DNA of 64,000 bases. Origin: Clytia hemisphaerica. Its lineage: Eukaryota > Cnidaria > Hydrozoa > Leptothecata > Clytiidae. The notes beneath the pieces are model-generated. The model saw only the letters and a program-made list of their open reading frames with translations, was not told the DNA's origin and did not search any database. Where the stretch lies: assembly GCA_902728285.1 (NCBI GenBank), contig CACVBU010001312.1, forward strand, positions 1,054,001-1,118,000, given 5' to 3'. The position numbers and the translations under genes are program-made. Shown here in pieces: positions 52,308 through 64,000 of the stretch; the stretch's first letter is position 1, and every line of letters starts with the position of its first letter.

Positions 52308-55300
52308 ATGGATCATATTAAAACACCAAAGGTTTGTTTCCTTTTTCAAAAAATTTATCGATCTATCGTTGGTGTAATGGGCCAGTGTTCCAAAAAATAA
52401 TGTGCTAACTTGTTTTCGGAATGGAGTTTAGTCCACCACCCCTTGGTGTGCCTTGGTACAAAGTTGAAAAATGCCTTTAATAAATATAGGTAGACCACCT
52501 CTGAATTACTGTACCTGGAAATACCTGGTATATCCTGATATCAAAGGGGATAGCAAAGTAACAACACCTTAAAATCATAATACATCTCATATGTAAAGTT
52601 CTTTCCAAAAAGGGTAAAGTTAGAGAGCCAAGTATATACCTAAAATGTCTTTTAAATTATATTTCTTTTAAAAAAAGTGTTCTTGAGACGTTTTTGCATT
52701 CTCAGGTACTTTCAAGGACCTTTTTCTTATCATCAAAAAGTTTTTTTGATCATGACTACTTGCTTGATATGAATTTGCATAAGTTGAAGATGAGCTTTTT
52801 ATTGAATTTACAACCCCACTTTGTACCAGATACTAAGTTGTTTTGCACTTATCAATATTGACCACCCATCTGGCAGTGGTCCTTACTTATTACTTTACAA
52901 GTTCTCCATAAATTAACAACCAAAGTAGAGAGAGATCAAGGTACTAGATCTGTATAGGTTCTTATAAGGGTTTCTTGGGGAATCATTTGGAATTTCAACC
53001 ACTTTGTGCCGGTTGGGTCAGTTAAGTTAATGAGAATCCACACTCACATTATTTTGCTAGATTTAATTTAAATCATTTATATAAATGATTAGGGTTTTAT
53101 CTTTTTTCCTATCCTGTATCATTAACTCTTTAAATTTTTCCAGGTTGATAATGTTCGACTAGAAGACGTCAGTTCAACTTTGCCCGGTGTGAAAGGAACT
53201 CTTCACTTGACCACAACTCACCTGATTTTTGTTGATCCCAATGGCACAAAGGAAACATGGGTAAGAAACTTCTAACTACTACTACAGGGCTTATTAGTAA
53301 ATAGATGTCCTCCACGTCTTTCTGTCCAATCATAAATAAGAATAAACAAGAAGCCCGTTGGGCGTGAAGGCCCAGCAAAAGTGAAATTTTTGCGCGCAAT
53401 TTTCGTGAATTTCGGAATTTCTAAAAATTCCAAAAAAGGTTTAACAAGATTTCAAATTTCCCCCAGGAAAGGGATGGCCAAAAGATTTAAAATTTTACTG
53501 CGTCGAACAAAACACAATGAAAAATAAGTCAACAAGGATAATTCTCCCTTTCTTCATTTCTTAGAACAGGGAAACGTAGCATAATGGAAAAAGTTCCAAT
53601 CTTGTTCAAATTTACACATGAGCTGCATTTTAGTCTCCATTGCCATAATCCATTAATAATCGGTATTTGAAATAATTCTGTGTTGCGAGTTTAAAAAATC
53701 AAACCACCAATTCGTTAAACGAGACAGATCTAGAAACAACCATTTTCACACGTAGCATCATGGAAAAAGTTCCAATCTTGTTCATATTTACACATGAGCT
53801 GCATTTTAGTCTCCATTGCCATATTCCAGAATCAGTTTACTTGAAATAATTATGTGTCGAGTACGTTGTCGAGTTTGAAAATCATGCCACGTCCCACTGT
53901 CACTGTACTGACCGTTGTTTAACAGCGACAGATCCAGAAGCAACATTGTGTCTTATTTGAATTTACACATTTCAGTTTATTTATTTCTATATTAGAAGCC
54001 ATTATTTCCTAAAAATAAAGTCTTTTTGAAAACAAGAAACTTAAAATGACAGTGATTTAAGGTAGAATTTTCAGCCCTAAAGCTTTATGAAAACTTGAGC
54101 AAAAACTATAAGATATGACAGAATGTTGAAAAAGGTTTACAAAGAAAAATCACTAGAAGGTTTCTTTGGTTTGAAAGTCTCTAAAGCAAAGAAAATGTTC
54201 AAGAAAGTATGAATCAACACGAATCAATTTCCTCGCTTTGACCGCCATCTTGTTTTGTTTGAAAACATTTGTTGTTTAAGGAGCGCGAAGTCAGAAAATA
54301 TATCTTTTTTAGCCAGTACCCGACTTTAGCAAGCTTTTCCCTGTCCAGAAGGCAAAAAGTGTGGTACTGGTATTAAGCGCCGGTTCTCTAAAAAAGGACA
54401 GACAGACACACGGAAGGAAGGACGGAAGGACGGACAGAGTTGCAAATGAAAGGCCCTATCGCTAGCGCTGGGCCAATAAGAATTTATGTCCAGCTCTAGA
54501 AACTAAATCATTGAGAAAATGGCTGTGGATCGCAGTGTGCTTTTGATCGAAATTTAGTTTCTCGATGGTTTTAGTTCTTACTCGTTTCTGTCAATCATTT
54601 ATTGACTCCTACTTTCTCGATTTTCATTTACTGTTCTCCAATTGATTATCATTTAAGATTCTGTATTCACAAATATCTGAAGTTGAGAAGCTACCCTTGA
54701 CAGCACGTGGGTCAGCTGTCAGGGTGCGAACCAGAACATTTCGCCATGTCAAATTTGTGATCACAAGAGACAGAGAATGTACTGATGTATTTGACACAAT
54801 ACAAAAACTTTCAAGTCCAAGTAAGAAAAATTAAGAGTTGAATCCTTCCCTATAAAACTCCTAAAATGCTTAATAAATGCTGAAAAAGTTTCTAAAGATT
54901 GGAACGAAGAAGTGTCTATTTTTTTTAATCAAAATTCTGGGATTTATTAAGTCTGTGGAACAGAGCAACTGTATTGAAATGAACAGCATAAAAAGTATTA
55001 ATGAATTTGAAGTGTTGTTGAAAACTTATAACCTAAAGTTCTTACCTATTATAGTGGGCTAGTTTTAGCTAAACTATGGAAAATTTTACTTTCTCTAATC
55101 AAAACGTGTGTGTTTTCAAGGGTAGTTTAAAAGACACGGAAACTAGTTTTTCCGTTCAAAACCTCATAATACGACACTTATTGTTTCAGCAAAGACAGAT
55201 GAGCTTTATGCTTTTGTTTACAACCCAAAACACATTGAATTAACACAAGAAGCAGGGTGGACACTTTATGACCCCATTGCTGAATATGACAGAATGGAAG

Positions 55301-58300
55301 TCCCTAAATCTTTGTGGACCAGATCGAAATTAAACGAAAATTATAAGGTAAAGCTCAAGAGCTCTAAAGTAAAGGATCTTTCATCTGATGTATGACTTTA
55401 ATGTGACAAAATGTCAATAATCATAGTATTAATCGATTTTATGATAGCGGATTGAAAATTCATTTTTCACGTTTTGATTTTTTTTTATAGCTTTGTGAAA
55501 CTTATCCCAACACCCTCTACTTTCCTTCGTCTGTCTCTGCACCGCTGATCAAAGAATGTGCACAATTTCGCAGCAAAAGTCGACTACCGGCTTTATCATA
55601 TTACAACAAAAAAGCACAAGTAAGGATTGCTTTACTTATATCTCAGCTCAATCCAAAAACTGTTTGTCTTTCAATAATCAATGTATCTTGATACCCATGA
55701 TATCATACCATAACATATAATATCATATCAGGGTAAAATATTCAGTTCAATTCATTTTTACAGGATTTTAAATCAAAATTTGATTGAAGAATTTTCTTTG
55801 TTTTACCAAGTTTAGGAAATTTTAATTGTTTTCTTCTAACAAACTTTCTATCAGCAACAAATTGTTATTTAGTAAAGTGAGCTGACATTAAATTGTTTAT
55901 TACTTATTTTTCATGACTTTGTTTCAGACTGCATTATGTAGATGTGCACAACCCATGGCAGGTCTTAATAACAGATGTCCTGAGGACGAAGCTATGCTGC
56001 AAGCTATCATTAAATCAACACCTGGCACTAGTAGAATGTATATCGTCGATACAAGACCTAAGGTAGGCTATCTTATTTTAGTTTGACCACTACCAGCTTT
56101 AATTAAAACTTGAAATGAAACTAATGAAGGCATAAAGCACATTCATTGTAAACTAAGGTAAAACTTAAAACAGTAATACCAAGACAGTCCCAGAATTCAC
56201 CAAAAGAATGCTTGTTTTTGTTGTGAAATCAGTCAACAAAAAAAAATTACATGACTTGACAATTAACACATAATTACATTGAATGGAAACTAATAGAAAC
56301 TATATTCAAGCACCGAGACTTGTGTATGTTAATCCATTGTTCTATCCCATTTCTTTTTATCATTTTCGCTGTTTTCACAGATCAATGCGATGGCCAATCG
56401 TGCGGCTGGTAAAGGTTATGAGAATGTGGCTCATTATGAAAATATCGATTTTCATTTCATCGGTATCGAAAATATACACGTCATGAGACAAAGTTTACAG
56501 AAGCTCATTGAAGGTAAATCTTTGTTTCTTTTGTCGGCTAAACAGTCTAATAAAAAAGCAAGTCTAACAAAAGCTAAGCAGATATAAATAATGGAGTCGT
56601 TATAACTCGAACCTCTATAACTCGAACCTCACAACACGAATGTCTCCTTAACTCAAACAAGCTTTCTGCTCTGTTTATTTAGCAATGTCTTATATACCAA
56701 TCTTCATAAACTCGAATTTTCTATAATCCGAACAAATTTTTTTAGTAAATTAATTAATTACGTAATAAGTTTAGATAGTGATATATTTAGCTTTTTTTTA
56801 ACGTTCAAAACCTTTTTTCATTTAGTGTTCGATACAAAAGACTTGTCAATGTCAAGTTATCTACGTGGTTTGGAAGAATCAGGTTGGTTCAAACATATCA
56901 AGAATGTATTGGACACATCAATGTTTATAGCAAGGGTAAGAGATGGTTTCATTGTATAAGATTTGGATAATGGTTTGGAAATAAATTCTTTTGAATAAAA
57001 TGCGATAGGCCATTTCAGTTTTTAAAGGAGTTGCAATCATTTGTCTTCTTTTGTTTTCGTAAAATGTGAACATTTCTAAAAGAACGAAACCTTTGATTTT
57101 TGCGTGTTATGGATAAGATCTAACGGCTTTTTTGTTATCAAGCCTTACAAACCATTCAACATTTAGCTTAGAGATAATTCTGACTTTCAATCCAGCGTTT
57201 GTTAAGTGAAGGTGTCCAAACGGGAAGCACGGTTTTGTTGAGAGTTATTAAGTGGCCTCACTTCCTTACTACGAGCACAACGTTCCAGTGCTAGACTTCT
57301 TTTGTTTTAAATCTCCGTTTTTTTTTGTATATTTCTAGGCGGTATATTACGAGAAGAGAAGTGTACTGGTTCATTGTTCAGACGGTTGGGATCGTACTGC
57401 GCAAACTTGTTCCATGGCTCAAATTATGCTTGATCCCTATTATAGAACAATACACGGATTTCAGGTATTTTTTTGAGTTCACTCGCGACACAAGACTGAC
57501 TAAATTGAGAGAAAAGTAGTTTTTCCTTATGGAGTATATTTGAAATTATGAGACTTTTAAAACAATTTATGATCGTCTTTTAAAGCTTTGCGTCGGGTTT
57601 GTCGTATCTGCGGCATTTTTGTATCCCACATTTAATTATCATGATTGAGCTTTACCTGCAAATCACTTTTTTCTCAGGTTTTAGTAGAAAAAGAATGGCT
57701 ATCCTTTGGCCACAAATTCGTACACAGGTATGAAAGTTAAATCAATCATTCTCCTCGTTACTGCTTGTAAAATGGCAACTATTTCTTTAGAAAAAGCTAA
57801 CTATTCCCCTCATTTAATTGGTCATATGTTTAACACTTGAAACTATGGCGACATCTGATCAACATGAAAGGCAAGATTTCCGAAAGACTTATTTTAAAGT
57901 TTTGAAATTTGTTAAATGGCTATAATTTTAACACACTTTTATGTAAACATGACTTTATTGGGTAAAAATGTATCTCTTTTTACTTTTATATTTATAGGTA
58001 TGGGTTATTGTCAGGAGATCCGAAAGAAGTATCGCCAATTTTCACGCAGTTCTTGGAAGCATGTTGGCAACTGACCTTACAATTCCCAACGGGTTTCCAA
58101 TTCAACGAACGTTTCTTATTGGATCTACACGAACATTTGTATTCATGTCAGGTACTAACAATGTTTGTGATTTTTTTTTGAATGAGCTTGTATTTGTTTA
58201 AAGCGTACGTCCCCCGTGGCAGAAAAACCCGCTTACCCAACGCTTTTTCTATAAAAGAAAACTTTTATTAGAACACGAGACTTTATACTTTTGTCAGAAT

Positions 58301-59756
58301 GTAAACTTTTTAAAATCCTATAATGAATTGACTAAAAGATGATGCAGAACATCTTAAGCAAATTTTAAGGATTCCCAAAAAAGCAGAAGCTTTTTTAGAC
58401 AAAATTCTCTGGTGTCTTTACAAGGCATCTATAAAAATCGGGCCTGTGGTGAAAAAAATAAGAGAAAATATTTTTTGAGGTTATTCTATCTCATTAGAAA
58501 CATTTTTCTTGGATTTTGTAAGAGGGAGGCGTATACTTATGAAAGAGATTGCTTGATTTCAAGAGGTCAGGAGGAGGTCAGAATAAGTCTTGATAGAAAG
58601 AAAAATGCGAATAAAAAACAAGGCTTTTGATTGTCTGTTGACTTACGAAAATAATTAGAGGGAGATTAATTATAACGGCTCAGCTCTTTTAAATCGTGTT
58701 GTAATTAAAAGGGAAATTTAACCGAACATATTTTAAGCGTTTTTTAACGCTATGATTATTCCTCAAAAATCAAGCATTACGTAATAATTGTGAAATTCAT
58801 TATTTGGAGTCGCATTGAAAATTAGAGAATATTTAATTACAATATCATAGAAGTTTGGAGATTTGCGTTAATAGGACTTCACCCATTTCACAAAGAAAAT
58901 ATATGAAAAAATTATATCGGCTTGCATCAAGACCTCTATTTTCACTGATTGCCTTTTCTTTGTTCGGGATTAACCTCTAGAATGTAAGAGTTTAATTTTT
59001 GACGACCCAATCTTCCCTTCAAATCGTCAATCAACACTGACGGATTGCTAATTCATAACTAAAGAATAATTATGTATAGAAATGTCATGCGTTACATAAT
59101 GGCTTAAGTTTTCTAAGTTACATAAATTTTCCCATTTCTGCAGGCCTGTCGTCACACAAGGAGACAGGAGAGATTACTGATTCCCTGCAAAACCGATTGA
59201 CTTCTCTCGATCGACAGTTATGCAATGGGTTCCAAAAACATTGGGATTAACACGATTTTGTTTTTTAATGTTATCCTTGTCTTGAAACTTTCCGGCCTCC
59301 TATACCTAAAATTTGAGCAAAAAACGTGACATCAGCACATGAGCCGTCTCTAGGATTGCATTATCATCAACTAACACTGGTTAAAATTTGGAGCTAATAA
59401 ACATTTTTCAAACCCGGGATACAAAAACAGAGGAACAGCAGGTGGCAAATACAAACCCTACCCCAAAACATATCACATAGACTTGCCTCAAAATTCTATT
59501 TTTCGACAACTGCGGCTGTTGATGATGTAATCGACGATGTTGAAATTTCAGTAATTCTAATTTACGATTGGCGGACACTGACAAAATTTGAGGTCATTTC
59601 TCAAAAGTAACCGAAAATCCGAAAACGCTCGTTAGGGGGAGGAATGCTTTTGTAATCTAAAGAAGATTCTTGGCATAAGTCAATTCTAATTCAATTTCTT
59701 CTTTTCTAGTTTGGGACGTTTTTGGGTAATTGTGAAAAAGAACGCAAAGATTCACG
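52308..59756 (+). CDS. Myotubularin-related phosphoinositide 3-phosphatase, MTMR6/7/8 type (3' partial)
   Basis: Twelve coding exons: 52308-52331, 53144-53260, 54658-54820, 55190-55347, 55491-55619, 55928-56062, 56381-56513, 56826-56935, 57339-57464, 57678-57727, 57998-58151 and 59710-59756. All have GT-AG boundaries and consistent phase, giving about 448 residues. The N-terminus ([12 protein letters not shown]) opens a PH-GRAM domain ([20 protein letters not shown]). The phosphatase domain contains [37 protein letters not shown] and the active-site loop [10 protein letters not shown] (about 57366-57395). Catalytic Cys and Arg are both present, so this is an active-type member, dephosphorylating PI3P and PI(3,5)P2 on endosomes. 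[20 protein letters not shown] and [16 protein letters not shown] follow the usual order. The end of the phosphatase domain and the coiled coil lie beyond 64000 or were not found. Exon 1 encodes only eight residues; its ATG is chosen because DHIKTPK aligns with the family start. Confidence 0.93.
53348..54475. mobile_element. Helentron-like non-autonomous element, copy 2 (MTMR intron 2)
   Basis: Same start (AAGAAGCCCGTTGGGCGTGA) and end (CTATCGCTAGCGCTGGGCCA) as the copy at 48021-49460, and the same AGTTCCAATCTTGTTCA tandem core and GGAAGGACGGAAGGACGG microsatellite, but one internal unit fewer. Orientation is the same. Confidence 0.65.
56595..56770. repeat. TATAACTCGAACCTC repeat, Tigger/pogo-like fragment
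   Basis: TATAACTCGAACCTC repeats in tandem with variants (ATAAACTCGAATTTTC, TATAATCCGAAC) in MTMR intron 7. Motifs of this shape are usual at the ends of pogo/Tigger-type elements. Related stretches occur near 60300, 62010 and 63470. Confidence 0.45.
58152..59709. other. MTMR intron 11
   Basis: AT-rich intron. It contains one exon-like stretch (59144-59200) with a strong acceptor (CCCATTTCTGCAG) and an in-frame reading [18 protein letters not shown] then a stop, compatible in phase with exon 11. This could be an alternative last exon; nothing else is seen. Confidence 0.35.
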
Positions 59757-61334
59757 GTAAGTGAACGTTTCAGTCCAAAGAATTGTCCAGATTCGAATTC
59801 ATAACCCATTTTACAATTTGACTTCACTCAAATTGATTTTATCCCCGTCAAAAGATAAACAAGCTTTCTTGGTTGAGCACATATTTAATAGGAACACTGA
59901 GCGGCTTCTGAGATGAACATTCCACTTGCAGATGTATGATAAGTTTGATGACTATTAAAATAAATTCTTAATCTTGGGACAAAAATAAGTCGGGGGAAGA
60001 CTCTCTTTGGAGGATCTCTTAGGTCAAAAATTTGGTCATTTCTCTATTTTTTGCTTTGATAACCGAGCTTCTAAGGCAATTTATTGATTCTGAAAGATAG
60101 TAATGCTCTTAAATTAAATACGAGAGTGGGATTTTCAAGTCCAATAACTTAAAATGTTATTATATTACAGTCAAAGTTTCTGGCCTTCCTAAGGAAGAAA
60201 TGATTAGTAGTAACCTTAAAAACTATTTGCAGTTTTAATTTACCATGTTTTATAACATCTGATTTTAACAATATTGGGATCTGTCTGGTTGAAAACTCAA
60301 ATAGACCCCCGGTTAATCGACGCACTTATTCGAACAATTCGGCTATTCGAAGTGAAATGGCTTCTCGCTTGGATTTGCTTACCCAACCCAGGCCTAACCT
60401 CTTGGTTGTTCGAAGCGATTTCTGTTCCCCTGGGGGGAAATTATAGGCTGAATGACCTTAAAAATGATTGATTTAAATTTCATACCAGTTATTCGAATTT
60501 TTCTTATTGGAAGATCGTCATTGATTTTCTGCGATTAAAACTTTTTTTCTTCAAAAATTTCAAAGTTTCAATATTCATGGCTTTTTACACTCTTTGTGTT
60601 TATTACCTTCAACTGAAGCCTGAATCACTTCAAAAAAATCCATCCCATTAAGGTTAAAAGTTGAAAATCTGACGGGAAGACGAATTGTAAACGAAAAAGT
60701 AAATTCTTACCCCCCCCCCTTGGACCTTCTAATAACCGGGAGTCTGCCGTATGAATAAAATATTTTTTTTAACCGTGCACACTGAAGAATCAAAAACGCA
60801 AAGCAGCAAAAAGAATATTATTTTAACCACATCAAGCATTTTGAAAGATTCTGACTACCGTTTTGACCAGAGCTGGACCTGGTTTGTCATTTTCATTATC
60901 CCCAGCTAAATCTTACCCATGATGGTATGAATTGTGTGTTCACAAAATCTTATATACAGACCGGCGTTTACACGTTTCACAACGCGGTAAATATCATATT
61001 GTTCAGCTTCCATTATAAATATATGCAAATTAGTTTATTACCGTCCAATTGAAATATGAACTATTAAATAATCAACATTGCTACAAATTTGATTAGCGTC
61101 CTCAGGCCCCACCACTCTATACATAGCTTGTTAGCCTTACCATACTCCAAGGAAGTTTTAATTGTTCAACGTTTTATTCATGATTGTTAAAATGAAATAG
61201 CTCGCCATAAACCATGAACGTATTGCATAATTCAACCTCGATGACATCCTGATTCGATCTTCAAACAATTAGTTGTGTTTTGAAAAGCATGTTTTAAGAA
61301 ACTCTTCAACTACTATAAATTGCTTTTTCATCCA
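59757..61334. other. Region after the last MTMR exon seen, probably intron 12
   Basis: No exon fitting the C-terminal part of myotubularins was found. 60301-60752 is a probable element with inverted ends (AGACCCCCGGTTAATCGACG and TAATAACCGGGAGTCT) and TTATTCGAACAATTCGGC motifs. Confidence 0.45.
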
Positions 61335-61565
61335 TCATAGATAAACGAGCATTTGGTCTCTACTGTCTTCTAAACATTTTGCGAAATCGTTTTTAGTCAA
61401 ATATTGGTCTCCTTCTTGTTCCAACTTTCGAATGTATTCATTTTTGACGCGACATTTCAAAATGGCGTAAACAATCATGAGTAGTACCAGTGTAATAAAT
61501 AAACAGATCATCAAAATGTTCGATGCGCTAACCATCTTGCCGGTACTGGGATACTCTTTGTCACT
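61335..61565 (-). CDS. Terminal exon of an unidentified single-pass membrane protein
   Basis: The minus-strand exon has the acceptor CAACTTCCATTAG, a 76-codon phase-0 open frame and stop TGA (61337-61335). It reads SDKEYPSTGKMVSASNILM, a hydrophobic helix (LFITLVLLMIVYAIL), then a basic stop-transfer CRVKNEYIRKLEQEG and a charged tail ending DQMLVYL. It could instead start at the internal Met as a small type III protein. No upstream exon was identified in 61.6-64 kb. It lies opposite the MTMR gene, probably within its intron. Confidence 0.4.
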   Translation of the reverse strand, partial: SDKEYPSTGKMVSASNILMICLFITLVLLMIVYAILKCRVKNEYIRKLEQEGDQYLTKNDFAKCLEDSRDQMLVYL

Positions 61566-64000
61566 CTAATGGAAGTTGAAAGTTTCGTATCTTGTGTTTT
61601 CTTGAGCAATATTTTTTCGAGTGGTTTTCTTCTTCTCTTTTTTTTTCGAAATCCTAAAACAAAATAGAAAATTCTTAACGTGAGATTTTAACCTGTTTGA
61701 ACGAGCCTTCCCCTTTTTACTGTATAAAAAGTAAACCTTTGGACTAGAATAATGCTAATCCAATTGATACTTCTCTAGAACCCAGCTCTTTTCTAGTAAC
61801 GTTGAATAATCGGTGAATCGCATCATGTGACAAAAACAGCTAACTAGAATACAAGAAAACAGAAGCCTTTCGGAATGTATGCTCTTGATTGATAAATACT
61901 GTAATCATTATCCTGCTGATTTTGATTCTGATTCTGATCGAGGAGATATTACACAGATAAAGTACTAAAAGTCAGCTGGGAAGAGAGATACAATAAACTC
62001 ACGCTTATTATTCGAATCTCTCTATAATTCGAACTTTTTTCCAGCCCCGTAAAGAAGAAACCCTCTTAAAATACTTTCTATAATTCGAATCTCTCTGGAA
62101 TTCGAACAAACTAGATTCCCAGTTCGAATTCGAGTTCGAATTGGCGAGAGCCATCTGTGATACAAATATCTTTTTTCGAGCGAAGGTCGGCAAAGGCCGA
62201 AGCAACATGAAACACATTTAAGATGGTTGTTACTGTTTCCTTTTTACTTTCAACGCAAAGTTGAAAGTTGGTTCAGTGATCATGTCAATCAACTTGGAAA
62301 GGCGATTTGAAAAGATTTTATCAGAGGTTTATGAAACACAACAATCGACTTAGTAACTAGATCATCTCAATCAGAAAAACCAAGAAAATGTTTATCATTT
62401 TTCAAAGGCTACCGGTAGATATAGCTTTACGATTCCGCACTTAGATTAACCAAGCATTTTTTACGTCAATCATCTGTTTAGAAAGCTTATAAGTCCCAAA
62501 GAATAATTCTCTCCATTGCAGATGAGTCACCATAACTCGAATCTTCAAAACTAGCATGTTTCGAGCTTGAACGGTTTTAGACTTTAGACTTTTTCGACCA
62601 ATTCTTATGTCTCCCACACTCAATAATACAGATAATGGATGCCCAAATAGCACAGGCTACACGCATGAAACTATACTAAATTTCTATCGTTCGAACAATC
62701 TATGTACTGTCATTTTACCCATTTTAACAAATTGGTTCGGGTTTCACGATATAACTATCAAAACTAGCAACAATTCAAAATTATCTTCACATGTTGAGGA
62801 ATAACTTCATCTGTTTCGCTTCAAACTTCTCCGAGACTCCAAGAGTGACCTGAATAGATCCTCCTCACAAAAGCTCAGTGACCTCACTCAGAATTCAAAG
62901 TCTGCAAAAGATCTTTTTTTCAGAAAAAATAAAACATTATACTCTCAGCACCAACCATCAAGAACTTGGATGTTTTGAAACCAAAAACCTTAACCCTTTC
63001 TACGTCATTTAGAAAAATAAAAGCAAAAGTCTCCAAAAAGAATTCTTGTTGTGGTTTCAGTTTAGGAGTACGCAATAAAATAAAGGAGTCCTATTTAAAA
63101 ACTGAGGTGAGACTTGTCACGAATATCTTGAACTACATTTCACAAGTACCTCTTTTTTCCTCTCTCCAAAGCTAATATCTGTTTTACTACTTGACTGTGT
63201 TTTAGTTTAACCCCTTGACGCACTTTAGGCCATCCTACTTCATGACCTCTAAGTGTGTTTTCTCAGTCATTTAGGACAATTATGGTCAGTGAAAGGTTAA
63301 TAGAGTGTTGTTGTAAGGTCAGTTTTCCTCCTTGAATTATGTAAGAAGATTTGAACAAAAATCCTGGTAAGGACAACATTGAGCTAACGACTTTTTTTTG
63401 ACACCTCTTAAAATTGAAATCATTTATTTCTTATTTTTTACGACTTTCCTACAGTCGAGTCTCTACATATAATTCGAACCTCATTCGTATCTTTACTAGA
63501 ACTGCTCTACTGGCCAAACTAAAGAATCTTATTTTGTTCCCCTCTAACTTTGATAGCTCTCTATAACCTGAACGATTACTCGCTTGCCTTATTGGCATTC
63601 GGGTTGTGGAAACTTGACGGTGAAGCGATATTGAAAAATTCAACAGATGTTCTTAAATGATACTTATGTAGACCGGGCAACAAATGTAACAAACGAACTG
63701 TAATTTGCAGTGTATTTTCCGAAACTTTTAATACTTGAAGCCATGCTAAATGGCAATCAAAAATATTATTTTACAAAGTCGTTAAAGGTCCAAAACACTC
63801 ACTCGAAGTTCCGTCAAAGAACCAGAATGGTTTTATTCAGTAATTTTCTTTCTGGGTACACTCGGGGAAGGATTGACAATATTTGACGAAATATTTGACG
63901 AAAGCTACATTGTTGTACTACTTACACAAGAATTGCAACAATCATTAAAACACGGACCACTCTATTTGAATGACTGGAATAAGCTCAAATGTTGAATTAG
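61566..64000. other. 3' end of window: repeats, no further exon recognised
   Basis: 62005-62140 holds several TCTCTATAATTCGAAC units, and 63450-63560 a related TATAATTCGAACCTC stretch, as in the 56.6-kb repeat. Remaining sequence is AT-rich without a supported gene. It may be MTMR intron. Confidence 0.4.

Overview
The window is AT-rich metazoan nuclear DNA. Its genes are split by many GT-AG introns, and most of the remaining sequence is debris of transposable elements. Conserved genes (an SLC36-type amino-acid transporter, ribosomal protein L12, a myotubularin) together with a membrane protein built from Delta/Serrate/LAG-2-like repeats point to an animal. Dense MITEs, a Helentron-type Helitron and a 2A peptide suggest a marine invertebrate, perhaps a cnidarian or another early-branching lineage. 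The species cannot be fixed from sequence alone. One base is unknown (n at 11433).

Layout. 957-15540 (+): the last five exons of an SLC36-type transporter; its 5' end lies upstream of the window. Its introns hold a 1.75-kb inverted-repeat element (2142-3894) and a decayed 6-kb Helitron (about 6780-13000). The Helitron encodes a 2A peptide, a cysteine-protease-like domain, a DUF6570-like zinc region, an HUH Rep, a PIF1-type helicase and an APE-type endonuclease. 14443-18813 (-): scattered exons of an unidentified secreted or membrane protein, interleaved with the transporter's last exon and damaged in one exon. 20796-27705 (+): complete RPL12, inflated by several transposons and by two exon-like stretches of another gene on the opposite strand. 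27.9-39 kb: mostly nested MITEs, an integrase-like relic, a cysteine-protease-like relic and a 36-bp perfect palindrome.

39503-44205 (-): the most striking locus. It is a complete five-exon gene for a predicted 1139-residue type I membrane protein: signal peptide, a short divergent unit, thirty tandem 32-residue DSL-like repeats in one exon, one transmembrane helix, six arginines and a tyrosine/NPxF tail. 44.2-52.3 kb: intergenic, with a 2.2-kb TA-flanked element into which a Helentron-like non-autonomous element has inserted. 52308-59756 (+): twelve coding exons of an MTMR6/7/8-type phosphoinositide 3-phosphatase with an intact CX5R site; the 3' part runs off the window. A minus-strand transmembrane exon (61335-61565) lies downstream of the last MTMR exon seen.

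The three housekeeping genes do not form an operon or a pathway. The shared theme is transposon load inside introns. The candidate for undescribed biology is the poly-DSL receptor-like protein, perhaps part of a wider set of fast-evolving single-pass membrane proteins on the minus strand (gene remnants at 14-19 kb, 25.5 kb, 33 kb and 61 kb). That grouping is inference; no sequence homology between the DSL gene and the other pieces was established.
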